DNA of 64,000 bases from Actinoplanes sp. KI2 (GCF_025630775.1 NZ_JAOSZE010000014.1:1-64000); one strand, 5' to 3'; positions 37,976-47,250 are shown, numbered from the stretch's first letter. Made by a program: numbers and translations. The notes: generated from the sequence alone by a model not told the origin.

Positions 37976-40204
37976 TTACCCGCGTTCCAGCTTGGTGCGG
38001 ATGTCCCGAGCCCGGCTCCAGGCATCGCGGGCCGCGTCGGCCTGGCCGGCCTCGTGGTAGGTGTCGCCGAGGCGTTTCAGGGCGTCGGCGGTCATGGCGG
38101 CGTGGCCGAGCCGGTGGAAGATCTCGATGGCCCGCTGGTAGCAGTCGACGGCCTGCCCGTGGTCGCGCAAATGCTGGTGGGCGTAGCCGAGGCTGTCCAG
38201 GGTGGCCGCGATGCTCTCGTCGTCGCCCAGCCCGATGTTGATGGCCAGCGCCTTCTCGCAGAAGTCCAGGGCTGCGACGTGGTCGCCCAGCAGCGCACTG
38301 AACCAGCCGACCGTGTTGAGGGCGCGGGCCAACGTGCGCTCGCCCTGCTCCCCGAGACCGGACTGGTCGGACATGATGGCGAGGGACCGCTCGGCGTGCT
38401 CGAGGGCCGCTTCGAGATCGCCCTGTTGTTCGGCGAGCATGGACAGGTCGAGGTGCACGCCCGCCTCGCCGCGCCAGTCCCCGATGTCGTTGAACAGCAG
38501 CAGGGACGTCCGGGCCTGGTCGGACGCCTCGGCCGGCCGCCCGGCCCGCCGGTAGGCCTCGCCGAGCCTACGGTGCGAATAGGCCGACACGTGCGTGATC
38601 TTCAGGTGCTCGGCCGCAGCGACGGCGGCATGCCAGGTAGTCAATTGGTCGTGCGGGTGCCCCTGACGGTAGTGGAAGGTGTCCAGGCCCCACGCGAGCT
38701 GCCAGGTAAAGGCGTGCTGGCCGGCAGCGGCGGCATACGCGGCGGCCGCGAGCAGGTTGGCGTGCTCGGCGGTCAGCCAGGCCAGGGCGGCCTGCTGGTC
38801 GGCGATCTGGTCGATCTCGACGCCGGGCGGCAGCGGTTCGAGCGGCACGGCGATCGGGCCCAGATTGGGGTAGACGAGGCGATTGGCCGCACAGGTGGTG
38901 TGCACGTAATGGGCGACGAGGCGGGCCGACGCGGCACCGGCTTCGTCCGGCGAGGCCAGCTCTTCGGCGTACGCGCGAAGCAGGTCGTGCTGGGTGTATC
39001 GGCCGGGCCGGTGTTCGCTCGCGAGGTTCGCCCGAGTCAGCTCGGTCAGCATCCGGCGCGTCCCGGCCACCGGCGCGCCGGCCAGCGCCGCGGCCGCCAC
39101 CGTGGACAGATCGGCGCCGGGAATCAGGCCCAGCAGGCGGAACAGCCGCGCCGCCGGCGGCGTGAGGCTGGCGTACGACCAGGAGAAGATGGAGCGTACG
39201 TCGCTGAGCGGGTCACCGGCGTCCAGCACGTCGAGCCGATGACTGGCCTCGTTCAGGTCGGCGGCGAGGGCGGCGAGCGGAAAACCCGACTGCTGCGCCC
39301 GGGCGGCGGCGATGCTCAGCGCGAGCGGCAGCCCCGCACAGGCCGAGACGATGTCCGGCACGGCGCCGGCCTCGGCGGCCGCGCGATCGTCGCCGAGCCG
39401 CTCGTGCAGCAGCTCGCGGGACTCCGCCGGACTCAGGACGCCGAGCTGGAGCGGGTGCGCGCCATCGGTGGCGAGCAGGCCGGTGAGCTGATTGCGGCTG
39501 GTCACCAGGACCAGGGCGGCCGGGCTGGCCGGCAATAGCGGCCGGACCTGTTCGGCGTCGCGGGCGTTGTCGAGCACCACCAGGACGCGCTTGCCGGCGA
39601 GCAGGCTCCGGTAGCGCGCGGCCTGGGCGTCCGCACCCGCCGGGATCCGGTTGGGTGCCACGCCGAGGGCGTCCAGGAAGCCGCGGATGGCGTCGGCGGG
39701 ATCCATCACCCGGCCGGACGGGTCGAAGCCGCGCAGGTTGACATACAGCTGGCCGTCGGGGAACTGATCGGAGACCTGACGGGCCCAATGCACCGCGAGG
39801 GCTGTCTTCCCGATCCCGGCCATGCCGGACAACGCGGAGATCAGCGCCACGGTCGGCCGCTCGCCCGCGACGGCCAGCAGCGCATCCAGCCTGGCCAGTT
39901 CCGCCGCGCGGCCGGTGAACGGGTACACGTCCGACGGTAGCTGGGCCACCACCGGGAAGCCCGATGGCGGATCGGGCGGGGCTTCGGCCGTCTGACAGAA
40001 CGTGTCCCGCGCCTCGCCGGCCAACCCGAAGGCATCCGCAAGCAGGCGCATCGTGACCGGCCGGGGATGGCGGATCCGGCCGGATTCCACCTTGCCGATG
40101 GTGCTCGTGCTGACCCCGATCCGCTCGGCCAGGTCTTCTTGCGAAAGCCCCAGCCGACGCCGGTGGGCCCGCACGGCGAGCCCGAACGTCGATCCTCCGG
40201 TCAC
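37976..40204 (-). CDS. XRE-NB-ARC-TPR regulator
   Basis: A ~742-aa STAND-type regulator. Residues ~5-65 are an XRE helix-turn-helix (LGLSQEDLAERIGVSTSTIG). An NB-ARC ATPase with Walker A 'GMAGIGKTALAVHWARQV' and Walker B 'RVLVVLDNARDAEQV' follows (~100-370), and then TPR repeats (~470-740) with blocks like 'LARALNTVGWFSALLGDHVAALDFCEKALA'. Such proteins sense nucleotides or peptides and regulate secondary metabolism or development. The GTG at 40204 follows a TCGGCGTGACC context; a start at 40258 would add 18 residues. It ends 461 bp from cspA. The intergenic 40205-40592 upstream has no gene. Confidence 0.85.
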   Translation of the reverse strand: MTGGSTFGLAVRAHRRRLGLSQEDLAERIGVSTSTIGKVESGRIRHPRPVTMRLLADAFGLAGEARDTFCQTAEAPPDPPSGFPVVAQLPSDVYPFTGRAAELARLDALLAVAGERPTVALISALSGMAGIGKTALAVHWARQVSDQFPDGQLYVNLRGFDPSGRVMDPADAIRGFLDALGVAPNRIPAGADAQAARYRSLLAGKRVLVVLDNARDAEQVRPLLPASPAALVLVTSRNQLTGLLATDGAHPLQLGVLSPAESRELLHERLGDDRAAAEAGAVPDIVSACAGLPLALSIAAARAQQSGFPLAALAADLNEASHRLDVLDAGDPLSDVRSIFSWSYASLTPPAARLFRLLGLIPGADLSTVAAAALAGAPVAGTRRMLTELTRANLASEHRPGRYTQHDLLRAYAEELASPDEAGAASARLVAHYVHTTCAANRLVYPNLGPIAVPLEPLPPGVEIDQIADQQAALAWLTAEHANLLAAAAYAAAAGQHAFTWQLAWGLDTFHYRQGHPHDQLTTWHAAVAAAEHLKITHVSAYSHRRLGEAYRRAGRPAEASDQARTSLLLFNDIGDWRGEAGVHLDLSMLAEQQGDLEAALEHAERSLAIMSDQSGLGEQGERTLARALNTVGWFSALLGDHVAALDFCEKALAINIGLGDDESIAATLDSLGYAHQHLRDHGQAVDCYQRAIEIFHRLGHAAMTADALKRLGDTYHEAGQADAARDAWSRARDIRTKLERG

Positions 40205-40592
40205 GCCGAGATAGTACGGGTGAGTTACCGGTGAAGTCTCTGGTGCGCAGGCGGGCAAGCCTGCCAGGGTTGACGTCGATCTGCTGGATGTCCTCGGCAG
40301 ACGGGGGGCAATGCTGACTCACAAGGTCGATCTCTCGAGAGTGCCGCGCGCCGCCGCGGAGGCCGGACGAGCCGTCATTGCGTGGCCGAGGACAGCAGGT
40401 CGGTTGATCGGCGCCCCGCACCCTCGGGTTGGAAAAGACGTCGTCCTGGCTGCCCCAGCGGACTCTTCCGGGCCGGGACCGGCGGGCCGCGGCGGCACGA
40501 TTGTCCCGTGCCGCCGCGCCATGCCAGCGCTTCCCATCAGCTCCCCCGCGAGCCGGGCCCACCGCCGATGCGTGCTAGCCACGATCCGTCGT
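40205..40592. other. Intergenic region upstream of the XRE-NB-ARC regulator
   Basis: A 388-bp gap between two leftward genes. It should hold the regulator's promoter and the kinase's 3' end. I see no hairpin with a T-run, no repeat and no small gene. Confidence 0.5.
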
Positions 40593-42107
40593 TCATGATC
40601 GGGCCAGCTCCGCGAACACCTCCCGCAGCCTCGGGTAAATCTGCCTCTGGACGGTGAAGAGACGCTCGTATTTTGCGGTGTGCTCCGGCCGCGGGACGAC
40701 GGTATCGCCCAAGGAGGCCATCCGGGCGGCGGCCGAGGCGACGTCCGCTCCGGGGACCGCCCCGGCCCACGCCAGGATGCCCGCGCCCCGGGCGCTGATC
40801 TCCTCGCCGTGGCACAACCGCAGCGGGCGGCCGGTGATGTCCGCCACGATCCGCGTCCACAGCGGGCTACGGCTGCCACCGCCCATGGCCCGCAGCACGT
40901 CGACCCGGGTGCCGGTGACCGCCTCCAGCCCTTCCAGGTGCAGGCGCAGCTCGAACGCCACCCCCTCCATGAGCGACCGGTAGAGGTGCGCCCGGGTGTG
41001 CCCGCCGTGCCAGCCGAGGGTGACGCCGCGAGCGGCGGTGTCCCAGTAGGGAGTCTGCGCGCAGTTCCAGTAGGGCACGGTGAGCAGGCCCTCGCAGCCG
41101 GGCGGCACCGCCTCGGCCGCCGCCTCCAGCGCCGGGTCGAGCGCGCCGCCGTGGGCCGGGTCGCCGAACTCCCGCCGGAACCAGCCGGTCAGGTAGGCGG
41201 CGGCGTTGAGGATGGTCTCGAGCACGAATGTCCCGGACGGTGCGCCCGCCAGCGTGCGGAAGGCGGGCGACGTCGCGTAGTCGGCCGCGGCGACGCCCAT
41301 CACCATGGACGTGCCTAGGTTCAGGTAACCGGCGCCGGGGCCGGTGACGTCGGCACCCAGGCCGGCCGCTTGCCCGTCGCCGATCCCGGCGATGAGGGGT
41401 ACGGGTGACGGGAGGCCGATGGCGGCGGCGACCTCGGGCAGCAGCGGCCCGATCGGCGTGCCGGGAGGTACCAGATCGGGGAGCTGGTCGCGGCGGACGC
41501 CGGCCAGCTCGAGCAGCTCCGGGGACCAGTCTCCGGCCCGCAGGTCGAGCAGGCCGAGGGAGTCGGCCGACCCGACGCTTGTCACCCAGCGTCCGGTGAG
41601 CCGGGCGGCGAGGTACGCGTGCACCTCGGCGACCCGGACCGCGGATCGCAGCAGTTCGGGCTCGTGCCGGGACATCCAGGCGATCTTGTAGATGGCGGGG
41701 GTGACGTCCGGCGGTTTCCCGGATACCTCGCGCACCCGGTCGGACCCCAGCTCGGCGATCTCGCGGTCGGCCCGGCTGTCGAGCCAGAGGATGGCCGGCC
41801 GCAGCGGGCGACCTCCGGCGTCCAGGCACACGAACGACTCTCGCTGGTGAGTGACGCTCACCGCCGTCACCCGGGCGGCGTCCGCGCCGAGGGCGGCCAC
41901 CGCCTCGGCCAGCGCACCGACCGTGGCTGACCACCACTGCCCGGCGTCCTGTTCGTGTCGGCTCGGGCCGGGACGGGCCAGGTCCAGGTGCCGGACGGCG
42001 GACGCCGCCACCTGCCCGGACCCGTCGAGCGCGACGGCCTTGGCCGCGGTCGTCGAGCAATCGACGGCGAGGACCAACGGCTCGCTCGGCGGTGTCGTGG
42101 CGTGCAT
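40593..42107 (-). CDS. FGGY-family carbohydrate kinase (XylB-like)
   Basis: A ~504-aa sugar kinase. The N-terminal half has the actin-fold phosphate motif VLAVDCSTTAAKAVALDGSG, the substrate region 'HQRESFVCLDAGGRPLRPAI' and 'LWLDSRAD', and the C-terminal half has 'IAGIGDGQAAGLGADV' and 'RAMGGGSRSPLWTRIVADI' for nucleotide binding. It should phosphorylate a pentulose or related sugar; which one cannot be told. The ATG at 42107 gives a clean N-terminus. No transporter or isomerase is adjacent. Confidence 0.88.
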   Translation of the reverse strand: MHATTPPSEPLVLAVDCSTTAAKAVALDGSGQVAASAVRHLDLARPGPSRHEQDAGQWWSATVGALAEAVAALGADAARVTAVSVTHQRESFVCLDAGGRPLRPAILWLDSRADREIAELGSDRVREVSGKPPDVTPAIYKIAWMSRHEPELLRSAVRVAEVHAYLAARLTGRWVTSVGSADSLGLLDLRAGDWSPELLELAGVRRDQLPDLVPPGTPIGPLLPEVAAAIGLPSPVPLIAGIGDGQAAGLGADVTGPGAGYLNLGTSMVMGVAAADYATSPAFRTLAGAPSGTFVLETILNAAAYLTGWFRREFGDPAHGGALDPALEAAAEAVPPGCEGLLTVPYWNCAQTPYWDTAARGVTLGWHGGHTRAHLYRSLMEGVAFELRLHLEGLEAVTGTRVDVLRAMGGGSRSPLWTRIVADITGRPLRLCHGEEISARGAGILAWAGAVPGADVASAAARMASLGDTVVPRPEHTAKYERLFTVQRQIYPRLREVFAELARS

Positions 42108-42273
42108 CGGTGTGGTCCCCTGACGCTCGGTGGTGCGGTCGGTGATCTGTCCGGTTGTCCTCGAGGAGCGACCGCCGGGCCGGTGGTCGTCTCCATCCTC
42201 GAACCCGAGACTCCCCCGAAGGACGACCCGCGCCACACGCGCCTGTTGTGGCGCTCGCGGGCGAGGTTCGGAG

Positions 42274-42594
42274 TCAGGATGTGAGGACCGGGCGCACCTC
42301 AACCCAGCCGTCGATGACGGGAATCATGCGGCCGATCCAGACTGCATGGTCCAGATCCGATGCCTCCACCAGGAAGTAGCCGGCCAGGGTCTGGTCCGTG
42401 CCGGCCAGGGAGCCGCCGATGGGGACGTTGTCGCGGATCGACACGGCGTTGTTTGGCGGCCCCATCGCATTGCCGGCGATGATCTGGGCACCGGTCTCGG
42501 CTATCTGCCGCGGCAAGTGCAGGTGGGCTTCGAGAACGGTGGGCGGGGCCGCTGACGCGCTCTCCGGCGCCTCGCGCTCGTAGATGAGAATCAT
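42274..42594 (-). CDS. YciI/DGPF-domain protein
   Basis: A 106-aa YCII-related protein with a beta-strand start (MILIYERE), 'ETGAQIIAGNAMGPPNNAVSIR', 'DQTLAGYFLVEASDLDHAVWIG' and a final 'GWVEVRPVL'. This fold often accompanies ECF sigma factors, but none is next to it. ATG 42594 is used; an in-frame start about 50 bp upstream is possible. It is followed by the kinase gene in the same direction. Confidence 0.8.
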   Translation of the reverse strand: MILIYEREAPESASAAPPTVLEAHLHLPRQIAETGAQIIAGNAMGPPNNAVSIRDNVPIGGSLAGTDQTLAGYFLVEASDLDHAVWIGRMIPVIDGWVEVRPVLTS

Positions 42595-42901
42595 GAAGCG
42601 CGGCAGAGGCGACTGTTTTTCCGACGGGTCCACGGCCACCCCCATTGCCTTTCGCCGACGCGATGACCGTAGCAGCGAAGCCGTTCTCGCCGGTGCGTCC
42701 TCACTGATTCGCCGGCTCGCCGTGCCACCATCGCCTCGTGTGCAACGAGCGATGTCGACAAACTCGGATGCCCAAGTCACGAACCCGGCTCGCCGTGAGC
42801 CGGTCCTCGCGCCACAACGCGCTGCCGTTCGATGACCTCGACGCGCGTGCGGTAATACCCGCCGAGATCGTCGATGGACCGGTCGTTGAGCGGCAGCCAC
42901 G
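42595..42901. other. Intergenic region without a clear gene
   Basis: Between the leftward YciI-like gene and the rightward acetyltransferase gene. Short frames here lack Shine-Dalgarno sequences and family features. I see nothing beyond probable promoters for the divergent genes. Confidence 0.5.
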
Positions 42902-43462
42902 ATGACGATCGTCTTGTCCGTGCCGGGAACTGGGTCCGTCGCCGCGTTGCGCCTGCGACCGTGGCGGCTCAACGACCTGCCGGCGCTGATCGCCGCGCAT
43001 CGTGACCCGGTGCTGCGCCGGTGGCTGTCCACCTCACTGGCCGACGAGGACGAGGCCCGGCAGTGGCTGGACCTACAGGCCAATGGCTGGGCTGCCGCGA
43101 CACGGTTCAGTTTCGCCGTGGTGCCCACCGACGCGGATGACCGAGCGCCGTTCGGCCACGTGGTAGTGCGGGTAGGCAGCGCAGCGACAGCGGAGGTCGG
43201 CTATTGGACCGCGGCTCACGCACGGGGGCAGGGGGTAGCCACGCGCGCTCTGGAGACCGTGTCTCTATGGGCCCTGCAGGCGCAGGACATACTCCCGCTT
43301 ACTCGCTTGGACTTGTTGCACGCGGACGGCAATCAGGCGTCCTGCCGCGTGGCGGTCAAGTGCGGCTTTCCCTTACACGATCTACTCCCGGCCGCACCGC
43401 CCGCCTACCCGACCAGCGGTCACCGACACGTACGCACGGCCGTCCTTCGTGAGCCGACCTGA
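42902..43462 (+). CDS. GNAT-family N-acetyltransferase (RimJ/RimL-like)
   Basis: A 186-aa acetyltransferase. It opens with RLRPWRLNDLPALIAAHRDP, has the acetyl-CoA binding segment 'VGYWTAAHARGQGVATRALETVSLWAL' (the R/QxxGxA loop) and ends with 'LDLLHADGNQASCRVAVKCGF', the usual RimJ/RimL pattern. The substrate is unknown, and no partner gene is adjacent. Confidence 0.88.
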   Translation: MTIVLSVPGTGSVAALRLRPWRLNDLPALIAAHRDPVLRRWLSTSLADEDEARQWLDLQANGWAAATRFSFAVVPTDADDRAPFGHVVVRVGSAATAEVGYWTAAHARGQGVATRALETVSLWALQAQDILPLTRLDLLHADGNQASCRVAVKCGFPLHDLLPAAPPAYPTSGHRHVRTAVLREPT

Positions 43463-43820
43463 CGAATCGCCACGGTGAGACGGTGGGTTGATTGCTCGCA
43501 TCCGCGTGCGTCGTCGTTGTCAAGAATGCCGGACAAACCGTACGTGTCCATCGCAGCGTCGAGGAAACCGGCGCCAAGGTCGAAAACACGGGAATGGTCG
43601 ACGTCTTTCCGACCCGCGCCCCCGTCAAGCCGCCATCGGCGCCGGCGAGAACCTGGGTTACTGCCCGCCATTCACCGGTGCCGGCTGGTCGATCTGGCAC
43701 TGATCTGGCATCTTGATCGAGAATGCGCGCCGGCAGTCGTCGTCTTGTCCGATGACACGTCACCTCGAGTGCGTTGGGACGAGGCTGCCGGTAACGGTGT
43801 TCGACATGGGGGAATGAGTG
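43463..43820. other. Intergenic region ahead of the ESX-like operon
   Basis: A 358-bp gap. Frames of 71-83 codons exist on both strands but show no family features, no convincing Shine-Dalgarno and no conserved codon pattern. It probably contains the promoter of the type VII-like operon that starts at 43821. Confidence 0.5.
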
Positions 43821-44201
43821 ATGGCACCGGACACGGAAGATGTGTTGGGTTCGTTCGAGGCGCGCGTTGAAGCTCAGACGCGGTTGTCGTTGCAGTTGAG
43901 CGCGGAGCTCGAGGCGGCCGAGGTCACGCTGCGCTCACCGAACGGTGAGGTGACGGTCCGCGTCGACTCGGCCGGCGGCCTCTCCGATCTGCGGTTTCAT
44001 CCCGAGGCCGAGGCGGTTTCCCGCGAGGAGCTGGCGAGGATCGTGCTCGCCACGTCACGACAGGCTCAGGCGAAGCTCGCCGACCGGGTAGGCGAGCTGG
44101 TGTCGAGCATCTATGGGTCCGATTCGAGCACGGCGGCCTTCGTCACGGATGCATATACCAGCAGATATCCCCATGCAGAGGACGAGCCGGAGGTGCGCTG
44201 A
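43821..44201 (+). CDS. YbaB/EbfC-like protein of an ESX-type operon
   Basis: A 126-aa protein with the YbaB/EbfC DNA-binding fold: an N-terminal helix, strands 'VTLRSPNGEVTVRVDSAGGLSDLRFH', then a C-terminal helix ('EELARIVLATSRQAQAKLAD'). In actinomycetes these are often the first gene of small WXG100/EspC loci. The ATG follows GGGGGAAT. It overlaps the next gene as TGATG. Confidence 0.8.
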   Translation: MAPDTEDVLGSFEARVEAQTRLSLQLSAELEAAEVTLRSPNGEVTVRVDSAGGLSDLRFHPEAEAVSREELARIVLATSRQAQAKLADRVGELVSSIYGSDSSTAAFVTDAYTSRYPHAEDEPEVR

Positions 44202-44506
44202 TGGGCATCCAGATACCCCCGGACGATGTTCGCCAGCACGCGCGTGACGTGGACGAGGCGGCCCGGATGCTGGACGAGGCGCGTGCGGCGGCTTCGTACA
44301 TTCGGGTCTCGAGCGGTGCCTACGGCCATTTCGTCGGATTGCTGATCGCGGAGCAGTACATCAACCCGCACGGTGACCACGCGATCGCCGCCTATGTCAA
44401 GGCGGTCGATGGCCTGAACGGGCTGGCCGATCAGCTGCGGGCGATGGCCGACGACTTCGACAACAGCGACGGCCGCGCCGCTGACCGCCTGAAGGGGACC
44501 CGATGA
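44201..44506 (+). CDS. EspC-like type VII secretion protein
   Basis: A 101-aa helical protein of the EspC/'excreted virulence factor' family that pairs with WXG100-like partners in ESX secretion. It starts with IPPDDVRQHARDVDEAA, has the turn region 'ASYIRVSSGAYGHFVGLL' and a second helix 'AVDGLNGLADQLRAMADDFDN'. Its ATG overlaps the stop before it and its stop overlaps the next ATG, so the three proteins should be made in step. Confidence 0.8.
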   Translation: MGIQIPPDDVRQHARDVDEAARMLDEARAAASYIRVSSGAYGHFVGLLIAEQYINPHGDHAIAAYVKAVDGLNGLADQLRAMADDFDNSDGRAADRLKGTR

Positions 44507-45537
44507 GCGACGCCGCAATTACCCGGCCGAGCCTCATCGCGGGTGAGTCCGAGACGGCGGGCTATGAGGGTGCCGGCATCGTCGAGGCCGCCATGGGCAT
44601 GAAGGACGGCTTCCAGAACGAGAACTATCTCGCCGGCTTCGGCAACATGGCGGTAGTCGGGCTCAGCGCCCTGGGGGCGGTCATGGACCCGTTCCAGGCC
44701 GTGTTCGCGGCCGGCGTCGGCTGGCTGATGGAGCACCTCGACTGCCTGCGCGAACCGATGGACAAACTGCTCGGCGACCCGAAGGAGATCGAGGGTCACG
44801 CCGCCACCTGGCGTAATCTGCAAAAGCGAACCTATGAGGCGGCCGAGTACTTCGCCGACCAGGTGACCGCCAAGACCGCCAACTGGAGCTCCGAAGCGGT
44901 CAACGCCTACCGGGCCAAGGCCTCGCAGATGGCCGGCAGCACGCTCGCGCTCGGCGAGATCGCCGATTCGATGGCTGAGGCAACACTGGTCGCCGGCTCG
45001 ATCGTCGGCGTGTTCCGCAACACGATTCGCGATCTCGTCGCCGAGTTGGTCGGCGCCGCGATCTCCAAAGCCCTCCAGGCGCTGCTGGTGGTGACGATCC
45101 CGAAGGTCCTCGCCGAGGTCGCGTTGATGGTCGCCGAGGTGGCCGGCAAGGTCATCCGGCTGCTGCGGCAGCTCACCGAGGCGATCGGCAAGCTGGGCAG
45201 CAAGTTCCCGGCGATGGTCACGCTGATCGACCGGATCACGAGGCTGGTTGACAACTCGGCGTCGGAGCTGGCCTACGGATCCCTGTTCCTCAACTCCTCG
45301 AAGCTGCACGCCGCCGACAGCTACCTCTCGGACAGCCAAGGTCCGTGGAAGGCGTACAAGCACGCGTACGGGACCATGGCCCAGGGCGATGCGGTCGTCT
45401 ACGGCACCAAGAGCCGGGTGGCCGTGGACGCGTTGCGCGAGGGGATCAAGATGAACGGCATTCAGAATGGCAGCACCACCGGCGGTCAGTTGCACGACGG
45501 TGAACCCCCTGCACCGACGATCGAGCTGCCACTCTGA
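44503..45537 (+). CDS. WXG100-like type VII secretion substrate
   Basis: A 344-aa protein with an N-terminal ESX-type helical hairpin: the conserved tryptophan turn is W128-S-S130 (NWSSEAVNAYRAKA), a variant of WxG, with a leading helix 'ATWRNLQKRTYEAAEYFADQ'. A hydrophobic helical middle ('VAELVGAAISKALQALLVV', about 180-230) and a C-terminal ~100-residue domain follow. No recognisable toxin fold is seen, but the layout (helical start, variable end, small membrane gene next) resembles T7SS effectors. It overlaps the EspC-like gene by four bases (ATGA). Confidence 0.75.
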   Translation: MSDAAITRPSLIAGESETAGYEGAGIVEAAMGMKDGFQNENYLAGFGNMAVVGLSALGAVMDPFQAVFAAGVGWLMEHLDCLREPMDKLLGDPKEIEGHAATWRNLQKRTYEAAEYFADQVTAKTANWSSEAVNAYRAKASQMAGSTLALGEIADSMAEATLVAGSIVGVFRNTIRDLVAELVGAAISKALQALLVVTIPKVLAEVALMVAEVAGKVIRLLRQLTEAIGKLGSKFPAMVTLIDRITRLVDNSASELAYGSLFLNSSKLHAADSYLSDSQGPWKAYKHAYGTMAQGDAVVYGTKSRVAVDALREGIKMNGIQNGSTTGGQLHDGEPPAPTIELPL

Positions 45538-45550
45538 GCGAGGTTGACCG

Positions 45551-46156
45551 ATGACCGATGACGATCGCAGGGCCGCCCGCCGACGCCGGATGGACGAGCT
45601 TCTTGCCGAGGCCGAGGCCGACGTCACCCGCACCCGCGCCGCGCGGAACAGTCCCGCCGAAGCCCCTGTGGTCGACCAGCGCCGCGGAACGGCTCTCGGC
45701 AGCGTCGCCGGTGTGCTGGTGCTGTTGCTGCTGGCGGCTGTGTTCATGTTGGTCTCGGCAACCGTCGGCCGCTTCACCGGCCCGGACTACCACGACGCCG
45801 CCCGGCACGGCACCGCAACCGTCGAGCAATGTCAGCGGCATGGCCCGATCACCTGGCATGGCTTCGGCTACTTCGATGCGTGCACCGTCTCCATCACCTG
45901 GAGCGACGGAGCCGGCCCTCGGGTGCTCATCGACAAGCCAGGTTTTATGAAAGGCGAGAAGCCCGGCGACACCTTCGAGATCGGGCAGAATCAAGGCACC
46001 CGCGGTGCGATCAGCTACTCGCGCCCGGAACAGCCTGCCCGAGGCTGGGTGACAGCGATCACGATCCTCTTCGGGCTCTTGGCGTTCCTGTGCGTCGGAG
46101 CCGTCTACCTGTTCATACGACAGACGATCAAGGACATTCGCCGACCGAAGGCATGA
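45551..46156 (+). CDS. Two-TM membrane protein next to the ESX-like operon
   Basis: A 201-aa protein with a basic N-terminus, a membrane helix (GSVAGVLVLLLLAAVFMLVSAT), an extracytoplasmic domain of ~80 residues with a cysteine pair (VEQCQRHGP and 'FDACTVSITW') and a second helix near the end ('TAITILFGLLAFLCVGAVYLF'). The pattern is that of small actinobacterial membrane proteins of unknown role. It could be an immunity or anchoring partner of the 344-aa T7SS-like protein, whose stop is 13 bp upstream. Confidence 0.7.
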   Translation: MTDDDRRAARRRRMDELLAEAEADVTRTRAARNSPAEAPVVDQRRGTALGSVAGVLVLLLLAAVFMLVSATVGRFTGPDYHDAARHGTATVEQCQRHGPITWHGFGYFDACTVSITWSDGAGPRVLIDKPGFMKGEKPGDTFEIGQNQGTRGAISYSRPEQPARGWVTAITILFGLLAFLCVGAVYLFIRQTIKDIRRPKA

Positions 46157-46261
46157 GCGACCAGGTCGCCGGCGGGTGCTGGATCGTCGCTGACCGGCCT
46201 GGAATGAGGCAGGCCGCATCGGCAAATCGACGACCCAGACACCCGGCTGCGAGTGGCGGCG

Positions 46262-46783
46262 CTATTTGACGGCGACAATGACGATTGCCACCGGGCCGAG
46301 GAAGACAATCGCAGCTACTTGGAATCCGTAGCCCCAGCGAAGGGCTACATCCTTTTTATGGTTGCCCGACCTCAGACTCTCGATGGACTGAAGGCGGTCC
46401 GCGCCCACGCGGTGCATCGACTCGCCGGAGGAGTCTCGCCAGCGCTCGTCGAGCATCGACTTCAGCGCCGCGGTGCTGGTGGCTTTGTAGCCATAATTCA
46501 GCTGAGCGGCCACCCCGGCCACCGCCGCCGCGAGGAACGCCAGGAGCGCCACCGCCAAGAGCGGGATAATCCAATGAGGAACGGTCGAGCGAGAACGTCC
46601 TCCGTTGATTGAACCAAGGCCGACCAGGATGGCGTGGACGGCTCCGGACGAGGCGAGTAGAGCCGCTCCGCGACTGTCGAGCTTGGCCCTGCGATCCGTC
46701 TCGGATTTCAACTCACCTTCGAAGAATTCCGCATAGGTGGGGTTGTCGGGAACTGCCTCGGTAGAAATGTTAAGTTCACTCAT
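46262..46783 (-). CDS. Multi-TM protein, PycTM/SLATT-like shape
   Basis: A 173-aa protein: a cytoplasmic helix with KSETDRRAKLDSRGAALLAS, a first membrane segment (GAVHAILVGLGSI), a second (HWIIPLLAVALLAFLAAAVA) and a C-terminal one (YGFQVAAIVFLGPVAIVIVA). The charged-helix, hydrophobic hairpin and terminal helix layout resembles the Pycsar/SLATT class of membrane effectors, but I see no diagnostic motif and no cyclase next to it. The ATG at 46783 has no strong Shine-Dalgarno. It stands alone on the minus strand. Confidence 0.55.
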   Translation of the reverse strand: MSELNISTEAVPDNPTYAEFFEGELKSETDRRAKLDSRGAALLASSGAVHAILVGLGSINGGRSRSTVPHWIIPLLAVALLAFLAAAVAGVAAQLNYGYKATSTAALKSMLDERWRDSSGESMHRVGADRLQSIESLRSGNHKKDVALRWGYGFQVAAIVFLGPVAIVIVAVK

Positions 46784-46954
46784 GATTTTGACGGTGGCAT
46801 TCTTCCGACAGGCGCAGACCATCTTCCGGAAATTCGCCTGACACTCCGATCGCCGGCCGGTCGTCGCTATTCGAGTGCGCACGTCCGAGATCTTGACGGA
46901 ACCCTTACCTCGGCCTGGCCGATCGCTGACCGACGATCCCCAAGATCTGTCGCC

Positions 46955-47236
46955 ATGAGACGAACCTTCGCCGTGGCGCTGGCGGTCGGCGTGCTGCTGC
47001 TGGGCGGTTGCGACCGGCAGCACGCACAGTCGTCCGGCGGCCCAGCGGTCGGCGGCGCCCCCGCCGCGACGCATGGCACGGCAGCGACCAGCGGCAAGTC
47101 CACGAATACCGGCACCGGCGCGACCTCCGCCGGCGGCCGGGCGACCGCGAACGACACCCACGACGTCAACTCGATGCTCGACGACGTCGACAAGCAGCTC
47201 AGCAGCGACTCCCAGCCCACCAAAGACTCCGACTGA
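46955..47236 (+). CDS. Small lipoprotein
   Basis: A 93-aa protein with a signal peptide ending in the lipobox LLGGC, followed by a long low-complexity Ser/Thr/Gly/Ala stretch and a short acidic helix ('VNSMLDDVDKQLSSDS'). It should be anchored to the outer face of the membrane. No domain is known. It is 15 bp ahead of the secreted repeat protein, so the two are probably one transcript. Confidence 0.75.
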   Translation: MRRTFAVALAVGVLLLGGCDRQHAQSSGGPAVGGAPAATHGTAATSGKSTNTGTGATSAGGRATANDTHDVNSMLDDVDKQLSSDSQPTKDSD

Positions 47237-47250
47237 GAGGCCCTCGACCG

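Noticed and set aside
43492..43716. 74-aa frame upstream of the ESX-like operon
   Set aside because: No family features, no convincing Shine-Dalgarno, and overlapping frames of similar length on the other strand.
46861..46955. Sigma-28 type site before the lipoprotein gene (GCCGAT at 46918)
   Set aside because: No TCA-type -35 box lies at 15-17 bp upstream; the bases there read GGAA.
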